Shown: piece by piece, positions 25,059 through 39,539 of the stretch
How positions within the stretch are numbered: position 1 is the stretch's first letter
Layout: each line of letters opens with the position of its first letter
Source of the DNA: Trichoplax sp. H2
Taxonomy: Eukaryota; Placozoa; Uniplacotomia; Trichoplacea
Length of the DNA: 64,000 nucleotides
Direction of reading: 5' to 3'
Assembly: GCA_003344405.1 (NCBI GenBank)
Contig: NOWV01000167.1
Location: forward strand, 108,351 to 172,350
Translations under genes and position numbers: made by a program
The notes under the pieces: generated by a model
Seen by the model: only the letters and a program-made list of their open reading frames with translations
Database searches by the model: none
What the model was told of the DNA's origin: nothing

Positions 25059-28000
25059 TTAACAAGTCGTAAATAGCATGCTATCTCGCCAAAAAGCATG
25101 CTGTAAGACGTGCATACTAGATTTAGCCATTGGCTTGGCATTAACAATAGGTGTTGATCGATCTCTTGGAAAGATGGTAGGTGCAAGAAAATGGATCTTT
25201 TGGATATTCATGCTTTCAATGTATGCTTGCAATGAACTGTAGAACATGCCTACTTCAGTTGGGCCGTAACTACCGTCAGAAAGAGTAACATGGCCACCTA
25301 ATGCGATTATTCTCTGTGATTATAAAGCAAATAGTAATATAGTACGGTTAGTATTATTCGGTAAATTTGGAAAATTATGTATCTCAAGAAAATTACTTGC
25401 AAGGTAAAATAAAAATGAATAATTCTAAGCATCATAAGTCTGGAAAATCTTGATTACCCGTAAAATATGGCGCTGTGGATAAGGATCATCTAATTCGGTT
25501 GTTAGCGCTTTACTATTGATTTCAAATAATCCACCATATTCGGCAATGTATCTTATATTTCGATCGATTTTTTCCCAAATAACTTCTGTTAATTCAAAAT
25601 TTTTCCTAAAGGTGTAAATTAGATCGAATTTTCCAACCACTTCTGGATGTGTTTTAGTGACTAATTCATATTGGCAATCGAAATATTCACAAAATAACTC
25701 TTCTGTATTACCAACAGCTTCTTCGGCTTTCGTAAAACTATCGTTGTTTATATCGATCGGAATTCCACGAATATGACGAACCATTCCTACCACGTAATCA
25801 GGATTAAAATGCTGACGAGAGTCATTAATATCTTGGATAGAATCAGCTCCAAAGTAGAACGTTTCCATACCGACTAATAATTTAATATGCTCTTTGTAAT
25901 GATGCTGCAAACGTCTAGCTTCTCTTATGTACTTTTCAAAATTTTCTTGGAGAAATTGGACCGTTTTCTTTGCCTAAGATGATTAAAAATTTTACAACAT
26001 TGATTCATGATCAGGTTTATTTCTTCAATTTTAAAGAGAGAATTAATCTAAACCAGTACGAATATGAACCAAAAACTATACTACACTTATTAATAATTAG
26101 TTAGACTGAATTATCTAAGCGTAATGGGATAATAGATCTTTCAGGCAGCATAAAAGCAATACAAAAATTTTTACAGCACTAATTAATGATTAGGTGTAAT
26201 TTAAAGTTTAAAAAGACAATAATTCATCTAAGACAACACGGAAATAACACTAATGTAAAATTAAATGAGTAGATAATATTTAATATTAATACGGAATGAT
26301 TTTGCAGCTCTTGATATTGATGTGTAAGACTTAATTATGTGGAGTAGCATAGCCTGGATTATAGCTCTAAAAATAGCTGGTAAAGTTTGCGAACTACGCC
26401 AACTAGCTATTGATAGAAATATATAAGCGTAAATTATATAATAAAAATGCTCATTTATGAGTAAGCTACTTTTAGAGTAATTATCATGAAAAATAATATG
26501 TTTCAGATATTAGCTATAATTATTATACTAATTTTAAAATGAAGATTTTCTCCTTTAATCGCCAACTCTGCTTGGAGGTACAAGAATTGATGAAAGATCG
26601 ATTACGCTATGTGCAGTTATAGCACGTTACTAATATCGAATTAAGCTCATAACCATATCAAAAGAAGATGGCGCTTTTTTTAGGGGTATTACGTAACTAG
26701 TCAATTGTGATGCTATAATCAATGACGAGTTAATTCTGGATTTTAAGTGCATTAACTTTTGAAATCGAGATTAAGTAGCGCAAATATTCAGAAATCAATA
26801 GTTCTTGCGAACAGTGTAACAACTAATAAAAGATACCTCTTGATCAAGATACAGTAGCATGCTAAATAGGGAAGAACTTAAGTAAAGCCTTGATTAAGTT
26901 AGTGTTAAAATATATGTTTTGTTTCAGTTTTATAATTTACATCTAATATTTTGGAGGTAACGTTGTTTGTACGAGAGCCATGTTGTAGCGATCTAAGCAT
27001 ATTAATATTGTAAAAATTCTTCAGAGTTAATTTACAGAAGGTGCTAGTTGGACACATTTTATCGTGTGTAGTTCAGTAGATTTACGTTACATTTGAAATT
27101 AGAGCAGATTAGTACATTTAGAAAATTCAGTAAAGCTAATCAGACTTTAAACATGTATTATAAGTAGAGTAGGCTATGATTAGCTCAAATAACCTGATTT
27201 ATAATCTAAAAGCTATCCTTAAGGCGAGTAGCCTATTTTAATCGCAAACTGGGAGTTGATCAAAATCGATTATGGAATCAGGTCAAATTTATCGATAACT
27301 AATATGTCATTGCATGACAAAAAAACTAGTATAGTAGATTACAATGAAGTAAAAACCAAGGTCATTAAACTTTAAATTATATATCACAAGTTTGGTGGAC
27401 TATTACCGGTTTAAGTGGTTTAATCTATCCTGTAAAGCTATATAATGACGAATAGCCTATTGTAATAATAAACTCATGATTAAAATTGATCGAGAGATCA
27501 AATGCAAACAGATCAATAACTTGTTACTGCTGAGGAAATATTACTATCGTAGATTGTAGCGCTTTAACTATCTTAATTTGTCATCTAGAGCTTAATTCAC
27601 AAACAGATAGTATATTACAGTAGCAAATCAAAGATTTGTAATGAAAATTAGATATCATTGAATGAATATTTAGACATTATATATGAGAAATTTAAATGAT
27701 GATTTTACCTATCCCAAAAACTTATTTACCATCTAGAACCTACAGTAGCTTAAGATTCCTGTAATTCATTATAGCAATAATTCCGTGATGCTCAACTTAA
27801 TCATGAAAAATATCTAATTTTATCATCTAAATCTTGACTCAAAGACAGGTAGCGCATTAGAGTAGCAAATACATGGCTCATCATGGGATTAGATGCCATT
27901 TAATGAATGATTAAACATACTATATTACATCATCAGAGAATTTAAATGATGATTATACTCGTTCTATAAACTCATTTTACCATCTAGAGCCTGGTTTGCG

Positions 28001-28945
28001 AATGAATAACTCCAGGATACTGCAGTTAGTCACTTTAAATATCATCCGCAGCTTAACTCAGAGATAAATAGCGTATTACCGTGGCAATCTCAAGATTTAT
28101 CATGATATTCAATACCATGGAACGAATAACTAGACACACTATATAGGATGAGAGAATTAAAATGGTGATTATATTCGTTCTAAAAAACTCATTTTATCAT
28201 CTAAAGCCTAAATAAAGACTATTGTTATGAGTTTCAGCAATTACTCCAAGACATTAAAAGTTAATCATGAGACCAAAACTTGAATAATCAATACGATGTC
28301 TTATATGGTAGTATAAGGAAATATCAATTTACACACAAGATCGATTAGTTTAACAGATAAACTACCTACTTCTACAGAATTCTTTCGATTGGCTACGTTG
28401 AGCTATGTATACGCGATTATAGATTGCTGGTACTCTGAACAAATGCTATTTTACAGTTTAATTTTTAGGACAATTAATTTATTCTTATGAATGTCACACT
28501 TAAGCGTATCCAGCGGCAACATTAAATGAAATATTTCATTGCTGGCTTGAATAATTATAGTTGTTACATTTAGATCACATACTATGGATTGGTGTTCTAC
28601 TGCCACTAGTATCATGAATAATAAAGTGCCATATAAATCAAAGTTATCAAGATTAGTTTGATATAAATCCATGCAAATTGACGCCATTTAATGCAGACAA
28701 GGTCGTTCAAAAAAGTTTAAAAATCGAAATAATCTTACGATGAAAAACTCAATATTATTTTAGAGCAATGGCTATTTAACCTCGACTTCTTCTTTATATA
28801 ACTGCTCTTCTTTATAGCGAGGCATCGATTCGCTCATGCCAAAGTAAGCATAACCAATTTCAATGGCACGCAAAACACATGATTCTAAATGGCCTTTACC
28901 AAATTGGCAAAATTGCCCACTATGACTGTTATAAGAGAATGGCAT
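25059..28945 (-). CDS. HIS2-type PHP-domain protein (histidinol-phosphatase family), metal ligands replaced
   Basis: Three exons on the minus strand, 28945-28781, 25973-25458 and 25313-25059, all phase 0 with GT-AG borders, give 311 residues, the usual size for the family. Family members dephosphorylate histidinol phosphate with a metal cluster held by His/Asp/Glu. Family hallmarks are clear: SHSGQFCQFGKGHLE near the N-terminus, MPRY at 41-44, LLVGMET at 87-93, DYVVGMVRHIRGIPID at 114-129, EYFDCQYEL at 151-159, VVGKFDLI at 167-174, DDPYPQR at 217-223, and GGHVTLSDGSYG at 233-244. The usual ligand motifs are changed: HxH is N6-S-H8, TEH is SES (38-40), SVH is MVR (119-121), GHFDL is GKFDL (169-173), and the final DxH is G241-S-Y243. 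E92 remains. I infer a catalytically dead relative; role unknown. An in-frame stop lies five codons before the ATG at 28945. Intron 1 is 2.8 kb and repeat-rich. Confidence 0.9.
27160..28215. repeat. degenerate repeats in intron 1 of the PHP gene, units of about 240-290 bp
   Basis: From about 27570 to 28215 three units share catctagagcttaa, cagagtagcaaat, atcatg...attaaat.ccat, gaatgaataa.tagacat, gagaatttaaatgatgatta and a following ctcattttaccatcta. Landmarks occur near 27580, 27715, 27830, 27970, 28050 and 28195. A pair of more diverged units (gaatagcctattttaat, aattgatc) precedes them at 27160-27540. No coding content. Confidence 0.7.
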
Positions 28946-31900
28946 ATCGTTTTTCTTCTCCTATCAAGTTGATAATGTGGTCTAATTTGTACAATAGGAG
29001 CTAATACCTGCAACAAATTAACGAATTTTTTCCCAAATCGAATGGAACTGAATGGTATAATGTTATAAGAATAGACTAAATATTGGGGGTTAATATCGCT
29101 CTCGTGATACTCTCTACTTTAATAGCCTTATAGAACTGGCTATTGTAGATGTAGCACTATATCATCCAAATTAAGAATTTGTATGGCCTTCAGTTTGTTA
29201 CTTAACCCAATGGCCTATCATCATTGAATCCTCTATTTTAAATTGATGGTATAACGATCTAGCATATGTTCATGCCATATGGTCATGAATAGATCGAATT
29301 AAAGCAACACTTTACAGCTTAAGCTGTTCTACAATCCTCATCATATCTGAGACTTATCATATCAAAATCATTCATTCTAAGTGTAGTTGAAATCTTTCAA
29401 AGGTATGTACGAATCGAGCATATTGGATTAGGTAACTAATGTAATTTTCAACCTAGAATGCGTTATTAGCAGTAAGTAGATATCTTCTTTTCGGCTCAAA
29501 GATGGGCTATAGCACGGATATCAGTATACACTATTCCCGTAGAGCATAACTAACACCATTATAAAAGGTATAAAATTCATTATGGTGCTACTTCCTGGGA
29601 GTGAATGACCATTATAATATGATGCATTACAGTTGATTTTCGTTTAAACTGCTATGAAGGTGTTGGCTCTATTGGACTTTATTTCATGTCGGTAGAGAAT
29701 ATGAACAATTCAACATCAACCCATGTCCAGTTTTCAAAATGAATTTTATAAGTTTAGCTCTAAGATTGACTAATTAATTATCTATCTATGAAAGAAACTT
29801 ATAATTTGTCTCTTGTACCTGGAATGAGGAAGCAATCTACGACAATAAAGTTTTATTAGCAAAATCAACGATCTTGATATTATTATTTTGAGATATTTTA
29901 TTGCATACTAGCCGAATCTGTACACCCAGATACAAAATAAATATATAGTATGCTTACATTACAAAGTCAGATCCGAGGCTTATAACTTCTTATAAGCTGT
30001 CGATAAGCCTGTATCCGAAGAATTTAAAGGCGATATATCATACTTATTGCTCTGGATAGTCATTGTCAATATCATTCAGAGCTATGTATAAATTGAGCCA
30101 ATTGGATTGGGTGATTGGGGTTATTATCTTTAATTTAAAATAGGCTATTAACAATGAGTGGATATTTTCTTTTCGGCTCATAGATAGGCAGGCAGAGATA
30201 TCACTATAATTATTACGGTAGAACATGATAAATACCATCATAAAAATATAAAATTCATCTTGACGCATCTTATTAGGAATAAACGGCGATTATAATGTGA
30301 TAGATTGTAGTTGATTTCGTTTATACTCTGATGGAAATACTAGCTCTACTAGGGCTTTATTTTATATCGATAGAGAATATAGGGTGCATTATAATTCAAT
30401 ATCATCACATATCCTTTTTAAAGTGGATTTAAAAGTTGAATTGTAATATTAACTAATCATCTATTCATGAAAGATGCATACAATTTGTCTCTTGCATCTT
30501 GCATGAGGAAGCAGTCTGCGGCAATAAAGTTTTGCAAGAAGATCAGAGATCTTAATATCGTTTTCGAGATATTTTATTGCATGCAGAAAATAAAGATGAT
30601 TTATCATATGTAATACTCTGCATAGTCATTGCAAATATTTCGCAAAGAGAAGCTGAAAAGTTAAGGATATTTTATTGTATGATTTATTTGGACTACAGAA
30701 TGGCAATAAAAATGCCAAATTGATCAGAGCTATATTATATCGCTTAGACCATGCGAAGAATAATTTATTTTAATATTATTCTTACATATTATCTCTTAAT
30801 CTTTGGACTTGTGATACTTTCTTCATTATCTAAAAAACTAGGAAAATAATATATCTTGTAAAATAGTATCCGCCTTAATCGTAATTTATTCTAAATCATT
30901 AGTATAAATATGCTTATAATTCTTTTATAAGTTAATCGTTTTAACCTATAAGGCTGAAGCGATAATCTTAGTAAAATGGAATCTGATATATCACGCCAAA
31001 ATAAATTGCCATTAGTTCTGAACTCTAAATAGAAATACGCTTAAGAGATTAATATAATTAATTAGGAAAATGAATTGCTAGTACTTAACTCTGCTAGTAA
31101 AATAATTTAGGATCATAAGAATGAATAAGAATGATGAATTGTGAAACAAAATTTACTATATAGTCTCAATCTAGCAAAAGTAGTTCTAATTGTCATAAGA
31201 ATTCTTTAAATTATATAGTTTGTGGGAGTTTATATAAAGCTGAACATTTACAAATTATTGTCGTCGTACTCTCGACACAAGGCATTATAAGTGCTTTCAA
31301 TGCTTCCATATACATAGTTTACTTTTCTAAGCTACAGAACTTCATAAAGCAGATTTAATTTATCAATCTTGGTTGATAAAAAATACCCAGCAAATAAAGA
31401 AATGAATAATATAATAAATTAGTACCATTCTACAGTATTTCTAATTTATCATGATACGAAAGAAATTATTGCCTAACCTTAACTAAAGCTGTCAGCTAAC
31501 CGATATGGTACAAAGTTTAAGTTGCCTATTCTATAAACCACTTGAATTTTTTACAACTAAATTTGCAAGCTTTCGAAAAATTAATCATATTATTGCAAGG
31601 CTGATTAATCATTAATTAATAAACAAATATAATCTGGAAGAAGTTACCGGTTTATATTATCGATTACAGCGTTGTGTAATTAAAATATGCGTATAGTTAA
31701 TTATCTCTTATTGATGAACTATGAACCCCTTTCCCGTTCATTGTCATTGCAATCAGATAAATTTTTAACGAGCGCAAGAATGCAATTACACTGACGTAAT
31801 AGGGAATGATCAAGTTTAAATTTTTTGTCCGCTACATTATCAATTTAAAGCCACTTAATATATGATTAAACTACTAGTAAATGAGCTATCGGGTGCAATT

Positions 31901-34900
31901 TTCGAAGGGTAATATAAAGTTGATAATTCACTCATATATTTCTTAAAAGATATTTGCATACAGTTAAAGTTTCTATAGATTATCTAAGCTGATCATATTA
32001 ATATTTAAATAAAGGTTTGGAAATACTAATTAATATTCTAAATCAAGAACTGACGTAAGGAGCTTACGCGAATGCACCAATTTAATGTAATTTTCAAGTT
32101 ATTGTATGATAGCCATCAATTTTTATTTACTACCAAAAAATTAAGCTCGTAAACAAAAGGTTTAATATTTAAAATTGTAATTTGCTTGCTGTGATGTTTC
32201 GGAAAGTTGAGAGTTCGGCATTAGTCGCAATAAAGTACAATAGAATAGTTAACGAAAGAGTAATCTTTATTGAGCTAGTGTAAGAGAATAATCGTGTAAG
32301 ATTATCGTGCAAGTAACGACCTGACTAGTCGAATAATTACAGTAGTGTAGAATATGTAAAGCGAGCAAGCTTACCGTGTAACTACGAGAAATAACTAATG
32401 AGATAGGCGAATGAAGATAGCTTTCATAATGTTAAGAGCACGGCAGGAGGAAATTACTTATAGATACGGATGATTCATAATAATAAGTTACATCTATGTA
32501 AGGATAATGCTTCGGTATAATTTAGCTAGAGTCTAAGAGATTTCCACAGTGTAAATTGTTAAATATAAGTTAAGCATATTTAGAGTTGTGTTACAGTCTA
32601 GTGGAAATTAATGTTTCACTAAAAATGGTCTATACCGTATTTAGAAGTAAACACTACACTTGCGTTTTTACAGATGGCAGTCAAACTATTCTTAGAAATG
32701 TGGAAGCACAACTAAAGCAAAACACTTTCGGTACACTAAAGTCTACTCGTGTTTTTAAATATGTATTTACACCTTCGGTTAGTGTAGATACATTCTTCCT
32801 AATCTATAATCCACATCTATTATGACTAAAAAATCAAATTGTAGGGGCGTAAAATGATTATATGAGTATATTGTAAATATTATGCCTAATCGAAAATAAG
32901 AAAATGATATATTGCAAATATCCTTCTTAAAAAAACTTCCCGTGATAAATTTGAACGTAATTTAATCTCTCAATGCTTAAATGCAATGGAAAAGGTAATC
33001 TGTCAATCGTTAAGACCATACCCGGTCATTCCAGTTCCTAGTAGTTTATAAATAATGGCTAATCAATTTTTACGATATCAAATAGTTTTAATTGTTATGG
33101 CAGCGCGACTTCTAACATAGTTATAGAATGTGTATATGATAAATTAAAATTATCACCTTCGAAAGCATTTTAAAATGTTTCAATTCTTATAGTAAAAATA
33201 ATAAAATAGCCACTACTAATTCTTGTGAAACGAATTATAAGCTTGCGAAGAACAAAACGTATAAAAATTAACCTGAAATGGTAATTATTGGGTCTAATAG
33301 AAGCAATTATTTAAGATGGGAAATTAGCTATCCTATATGTAACATAGAATAATCAACCTCAAGGAATTTGTGATAAATTAAGCTGCTGATATCAGCATGC
33401 GAAATAACAAAAAGTCTAATCGAGTTCTTAAAAGATAGAAAATGGGCTTTTGAAGATTTGACCTGTAAATTTAGCTTTTAGGAGTTTGCAGAAAATTGAG
33501 TTTGCTAAAAGTTATACGCAAAGTACCCTGAGTTCATTTTTTATAGAGTTATTAAAGTAGGCAATCGATTATCTGTTCATATTTGAAAGAAATAGTGCAG
33601 TTTGCAAAATGACCGACTTCGCATACGATCACGTTCAATGACATAACTAACTCGCTTAAAAGGGTAAAACAATAAACCTTGTAAAATAGTTAGCATGATT
33701 TATTGATTATTTACCTATGAAATTTAATAATAATTGTAATAATTTGGTAGCAAATTTGACATTGTATGAAATATTGAGTAATGATTACACCTTGAGAAAT
33801 ACTTGAATTGTTTAACTTAATTTTCTAACGTAAGTGCTCGAATTTCTATCTGCATTCGATAAGCGAATAAAGTTAAGATCTTTAGTTAACCTAAAAATTT
33901 GCGATTAAAATCGTACAGTTTTCCAGCGTCCTTCTTTGTTGCAACTACATATAATTAAACCTTCCTATACGGAAACCTACTAAGGTATACTGTATTCTTT
34001 ATTCCAAACTTCGAAAATATTTTAGATTCAGTTATTATATCGTTCTTTTGCAAAAAATGCTCAAGTAAATTCTTTCCTACCAGATTTTAAAATACGTCTT
34101 AATAAGCAAGGTTACAATTTATGAAAGTAGATAAACGAAGTTATTTAAAGACCATGACGTAGTGATTCCATAAATACGAATATTGATGATAGAAATTTAA
34201 TCGATTTTGTACTTAAACGTAATGAAATCCACAATACGATATGACTAGAAATAGATCTAGCTAATTAGCTATAATAAACAATCATATCAACGCATTCAAA
34301 TAGCATACCGACTTATTTGTCTGTGGACAGTATAATAAAGGGCACCATCTTAATTCTTAATAACTTTTCTAAATTTGTTTGTCTGCTATTTTAAAAATAC
34401 AAGAATTAAATCAACGATAGAAACTTCTTATAGTCATCTTTACACATATTAATTACTTTATTTATCCAGGCGTTGATATCCGTTCTTGATTACTTCACAT
34501 TTCAATGTTATTTATTATTATTTTACCAGTACTTATACAAATTAATTTATTACAGCAAAATTGTATTTATCCTAGTATATTTCTTACAATCTTAAATATT
34601 TAACTGCGATCAATGCTGTGTTAGATCTTGAGAATAATTAATTCAACCTCATTTCCGACAATTGTATTGGTACAATTTCGAGTTCCTGATTACTACTTTA
34701 CCATTACCTATATAGATTCATTTATTACAGCAAAATTGTGTTTATCTGAGTAAACTTTTAAAATCTTAAGCACTAAATTATGATCAATGATGAGGCAGCT
34801 ACTTATATTTATTTAGTGAAAAGAAACGAATATTTAATTCAGCCTCCGAATACTACAGTCACGTTGGCATAATTTTAATAATCAATCTCAGATTATTTCT

Positions 34901-36476
34901 TTGCTATCAATTAATTATATTTAATGCTAGATTACTACCAAAACTAATAACTAAACTATAGCGCCATTTATTATCCATAAGAATGGTAGATTTTGCATAA
35001 GTATAATAAACAAATTGTCATCCAGAAAATTATTTTCAAAAATAAATGTACGCGTACGTGGCCATTTCTATCACATAATTCATGAAATTGACATTATCAC
35101 AGCAATTGTAAATTATCAGAATTACCTGCAAGAAGACAGCCAAATGAGTAAACATATATTACTAGAAGTTATCTATATCCATTTTTAGCTATATTTTTTA
35201 AAATAGTGCAGATTAGCTCACAGCAATATATATTAGGTATATTTTTAACGCATATGAATTAATATAATTGTTATATATCTGTAATGGTACATAGGATATA
35301 AAATGTGAATATGTAGATAAGATTAATTTGTATTTATCCTGATGAAATAATCTTAAAGTACTGGCATTTAATACCAAGTAGTTATTCGAGCAATCTTGAC
35401 AGTATTCTCTAAGGTTAAGTACGTGTGTAAACTCGTAATTTTCCACTTTTGCAATTCAATTAAAGTGAAAACACTATGCGAATAAAGCAGCGTCTATAAG
35501 AAGTAGTATCACTAAATTAACCATTATTGATAACGAATTTTGTATTATTGTTCTTATGGAATATTGGATCTAAACAACTACTAGGATATTTGTCAGTATT
35601 TTATGTAAAAAGCCATGAATATTTGTAATTAGGTATACATTTAATTGCTTCTGGCTCAAGCTATTAATAATCCAGTCAATAAATTAGATTTATCAATAAT
35701 AAATATTGACTTCATGAAAGTATGTCAGATAGAAGCCGTTCATCAGACTTGATTAATTCATCTTGCTACCTTATAGTGAATAGGTTATCCTGTGTGTTCG
35801 TAAAATCAATATCAATCGTCATTCTAACGACAGTACTGATTTTCTTTATTCCTAACTTGTATTAATATTAATTGCAATGTATTTTATTTCTTACAATGCA
35901 ATCAACCATTATTACTAGCATTTTATTTACATACACGTATGTCCAGTATCAAAAATATACTACAATTACAGTATAGTTTACACCCAGTATTTCGAGCAGG
36001 ATATTATGATAGTTATAATTATTCGGTGAAGTTCGTTCTATTTTTCTTACCAACTTATTCACTACTTGATATGTGCATAATTTTTGTATTAATCAAGCTG
36101 TTTAAAACTTAGTACAATTAAGTTATAAACTCAATTTTTTGCCCAAACTTATTAATCCATTTGAATGGAGCATGTCATTGATCATCTCTTTAAATTGGTG
36201 AGGTAGAAATCAGTGTAATTTGTATTTGTTAATCTTGGCAGTTTATAAAATTATTTATATGAGAATAATCATTATTAATATAGTTTTAATTACTGCTAAA
36301 TGTTAAAAAGAAATGATTAATAAACACTTTTCATTTATGTGGCAAAGTATAAAAAAACTTTGAAGATAAGTTTCCACTCCTAATAAAGAATACCAAAAGA
36401 TTCAACAGCCTATAGATATAATATTATTAGTGAAAATTTTTATCACAATCTCTTATTTACACTTAATTTGTTGTAG
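28946..36476. other. intergenic, no gene recognised
   Basis: About 7.5 kb upstream of the PHP gene, which is transcribed away from it. It holds a large duplication at 29390-30600 (listed separately) and a smaller one at 34490-34760, where tttattacagcaaaattgt recurs at an offset of about 205 bp. The open frames at 30044-30268, 32586-32825 and 35213-35446 have no recognisable domain and no convincing splice partner, and I treat them as chance. Confidence 0.5.
29390..30620. repeat. large degenerate direct duplication, units of about 570 bp offset by about 680 bp
   Basis: Landmarks in the same order in both copies: gagc.aattggatt.ggt, cttttcggctca (29488 and 30170), gagatatca.tata, cgtagaacat, accat.ataaaa.tataaaattcat, tagttgattt.cgttta, ggactttatttcat.tcg.tagagaat, tgaggaagca.tctgcg and gagatattttattgcat. 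The piece ctctg.atagtcattg.caatat also occurs near 30050 and 30620, suggesting the start of a third unit. Confidence 0.8.
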
Positions 36477-38329
36477 TTCAAATTGATATATATAATTTTG
36501 ATTACCAATACTTAATCCAAAATTTACTTGCAAAAATGCAAAATGACTTGGATCAACTTTTGTGCTTCCCAAATTTACGTGCTGGTAAGGTAAGAAAATT
36601 TATTCTTAATTAGTAGTATAGCTTTTCTTCCTTATAAATGATATTAAAATAGTGTTGAAAATCAATTGGCATCACTAAGTCTATTCATACTAGATCCTGG
36701 ACTGCTTAATTAATGTATTATGGAGAGACATTCTAATTAAAAAAGGAGATCAGACAATTCTGTTACTATGACGACACTTGTCTAGTTCTGGCAGCGCAGC
36801 TGTTTCTAATCAAAGTCTCTTTCGAAGGAAAAATCGAAGACATGTATAGAATTCCATGGCAATAACAACATTGTTTTTTTACTTATTCTTATCAACTATC
36901 CTCTACGTATATATACACTAATGGAGGTATGTTGTTGGCGTGATTATTCACTGCCATGACTATTTGCAGCCAATTATAATAGAAGCATGGAAAAGAAGAA
37001 AGACGCGGTATTTACATATTGGATGCCTACTCTTCATGTGCTATTGAATAATACTAATCATCTTATGTTAATAAGGTTATGATGTCGACAAGCAGATAAT
37101 TTAAAGAGATAGTTAACCTATTTCTTTATTAAACCAACGTTGTAGTAGCAAGATTGAATTGATCCTTTCTCCTTCTTCCTCTAACATAAATATAATAGAC
37201 CACAATCCTTATTGTTACTTTTTCTTTATTGATAAAAGGATCAATTTATATATTGAAGTTAATAATTTCAATTGCTTCTTTTTTTTAATTTCTTTTTAAT
37301 AATGTTATCTTAGGGATATTCTGATAACGGTCTCTTTTTACTTTGATCTATGTGGACAATTCAATATAGCGGATCTTTATTCAACACTGTTATGATTAGA
37401 CTTTGATCCGCATGTTCTGTTGCCATCGCTGAAGCTAAATTTGACTTATTTCTATACGTCATTTTAAATCATTTTTCCCTATGTAAAGGTTGTGAATTCA
37501 ATCTGACTCATTTTTACTTTCAATGTAATATAGAGGATAAATAAATTAATCACTGTCCTAATTATTCATATTGTATATGAAACAACAACTACATCAATAC
37601 TGACTAGTTCAAGCTTTATTATCCTCATTCAATTCTGGTATACTGCTTTACTATCATCAGAAATGAAATGAAAGTTTTCATCTTTCCGCTAGACTAATTT
37701 TCATGGCTTGTATTGTAGTCTTTAACAAGTATTAAATAAAGTCTTATACTTTGAACGGTTTCTCCCGATTTATTTTCCTTTCAGCAAGTATAACAAAATT
37801 TGTTTCAATTTGGATACCATTTAAAGTTGATCTTCTTGTCATTCTTCATTGCCTGATTTCGACGATCGAAAAGGACTTGAAGGAAAGGAATGATCGAAGC
37901 GCTCGCGTGAAAACCTCCAGATACCGTGATCTATCGGCTACCTCTTCCCTGTTTTTGTTCAAACTTGATCCACAACAAACAATTTCCTTTGTATGGAATG
38001 GATTGATATTATTAATCCGCACTGATTAATAAGACGTAGTGATCCGATCATTCATTATTACTCGACTTTCCCTTTTAAGCAATTGATTATAAATTCCTTT
38101 CTCCATCCATTCAAGTTTCCATTACCAAGGCTAATATTGAATTGTCATCCCTTATTGATTTATCGTAAAGGTAAAATAGAATTAATTCATGTTAATGCGT
38201 TCTATCTTGAATATTCCTATCACTGGAAAGCTATTAAGAAAACTTTTCGGTAGTTCTCGTCGTTATGATGTTAATGCCTCAGTGCAATCTTGAAGAATAT
38301 ATTTAGATATTATTTTTTAATATGTTAAA

Positions 38330-39090
38330 ATTATAGTGCTAATCCGTTTAATGTTGAGCATTAGTATTTTAATAGCTGGCTGGATTATATCAGGGCTTCA
38401 AGCGGAAACAGTTTATATGTTTTATACAATGTTATCCAGAGTCATCTTCATGTTGTAGTTTCAGTCATGATTGAAAATCTTCTACCTTATCATTTAACAA
38501 GAATCAAAAGTCTCGTACTGGTATATCTCAACTACTTGAATTTCTATTTAAGCTAAAATCCAAGTATGCCCTGATAGTAGTATTGGGATTCCTTTTTTTA
38601 CATGGAGAAAAAGTTATGATAGTATTTGCTGTAATAATAGTGTTGCCTTAGCTTAATGGTGAAAAATAGATGTTAAGGTTTTATGATATTGGGATTATAC
38701 TGTTAATCCATATTTGATTTTGAGTATTGGTACTATCGGTATCTGTGATTGAATAAGCGCTTTTGCTGGAGATAGTTTTATACGTTTAGTAACTCTACTT
38801 TAATGTTTTATTATGTGGGGATCTTAGAGTTTATCCATTTCATTTTTTTACACTAGTTCTGTAAATATCGAGACCGTATGAGCGCTTTTACTGAAAATAA
38901 TATATACGTTTTATAATCGTATTTTATGATTTTATAATGTTGAACACTAGTACTATGAGTATCAGCATTGCGTAAACGTTTGTATAAAAGGTAGTTTATA
39001 TGTTTAGTAATCATATTTTAAGACTGTATGATATTGAATATTAGTACTATAAATATTGGGTTGTATAAGAGCTACTACTGGAGATTAAAT
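38330..39090. repeat. tandem repeat, about 5 units of about 130-150 bp
   Basis: Recurring motifs: ttttatgattttgaatgt, gagtattagtactat, agtatc.g.attg.ataagcgcttttgctggaga, and tagttttatacgtttagtaatc. Clear units begin near 38670, 38800, 38920 and 39020, with weaker ones before. Confidence 0.7.
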
Positions 39091-39539
39091 TAGGCAAGAT
39101 GATGGAAATATCATGAGTAGGATAAAATCTGTCTGAGTAAACTGGTAAAGGATAATTAGATGAATAAGAGCTACGATAGACTGATGCTTTTCTCGCCTTC
39201 TTTAGTTCTATTCCAGCCATTTTCTGTCTACGTGCAGATTATATTATGGATACTGCGTAATTATCCATTCTGGTCATCATCAGTTATGGTGTTCAAATCG
39301 TTCCTATCCAACAGCTTAGATATTGTTTGTAACAGTGGCTCCTTTTGACACGAGTAAATAGCCTTTATTCACGCTAATAGCGATGAGAAATTGATCATGC
39401 GTTATTGCCAATGGTTTTTCATCTTCCTTGAAGATTGTCAGAGTGTCATGAGTGGATCGATATCTTTACCGTAGAAATTGGACAACATTTTTTGTTGCTA
39501 TTGAAAGGATAAAATTGATCCATCTTCTATTGGAGTTTT

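Noticed and set aside
25908-25910. Start of the PHP gene at 25910
   Set aside because: The codon is TTG, and the frame continues upstream to an acceptor at 25974 that joins the N-terminal exon at 28945-28781.
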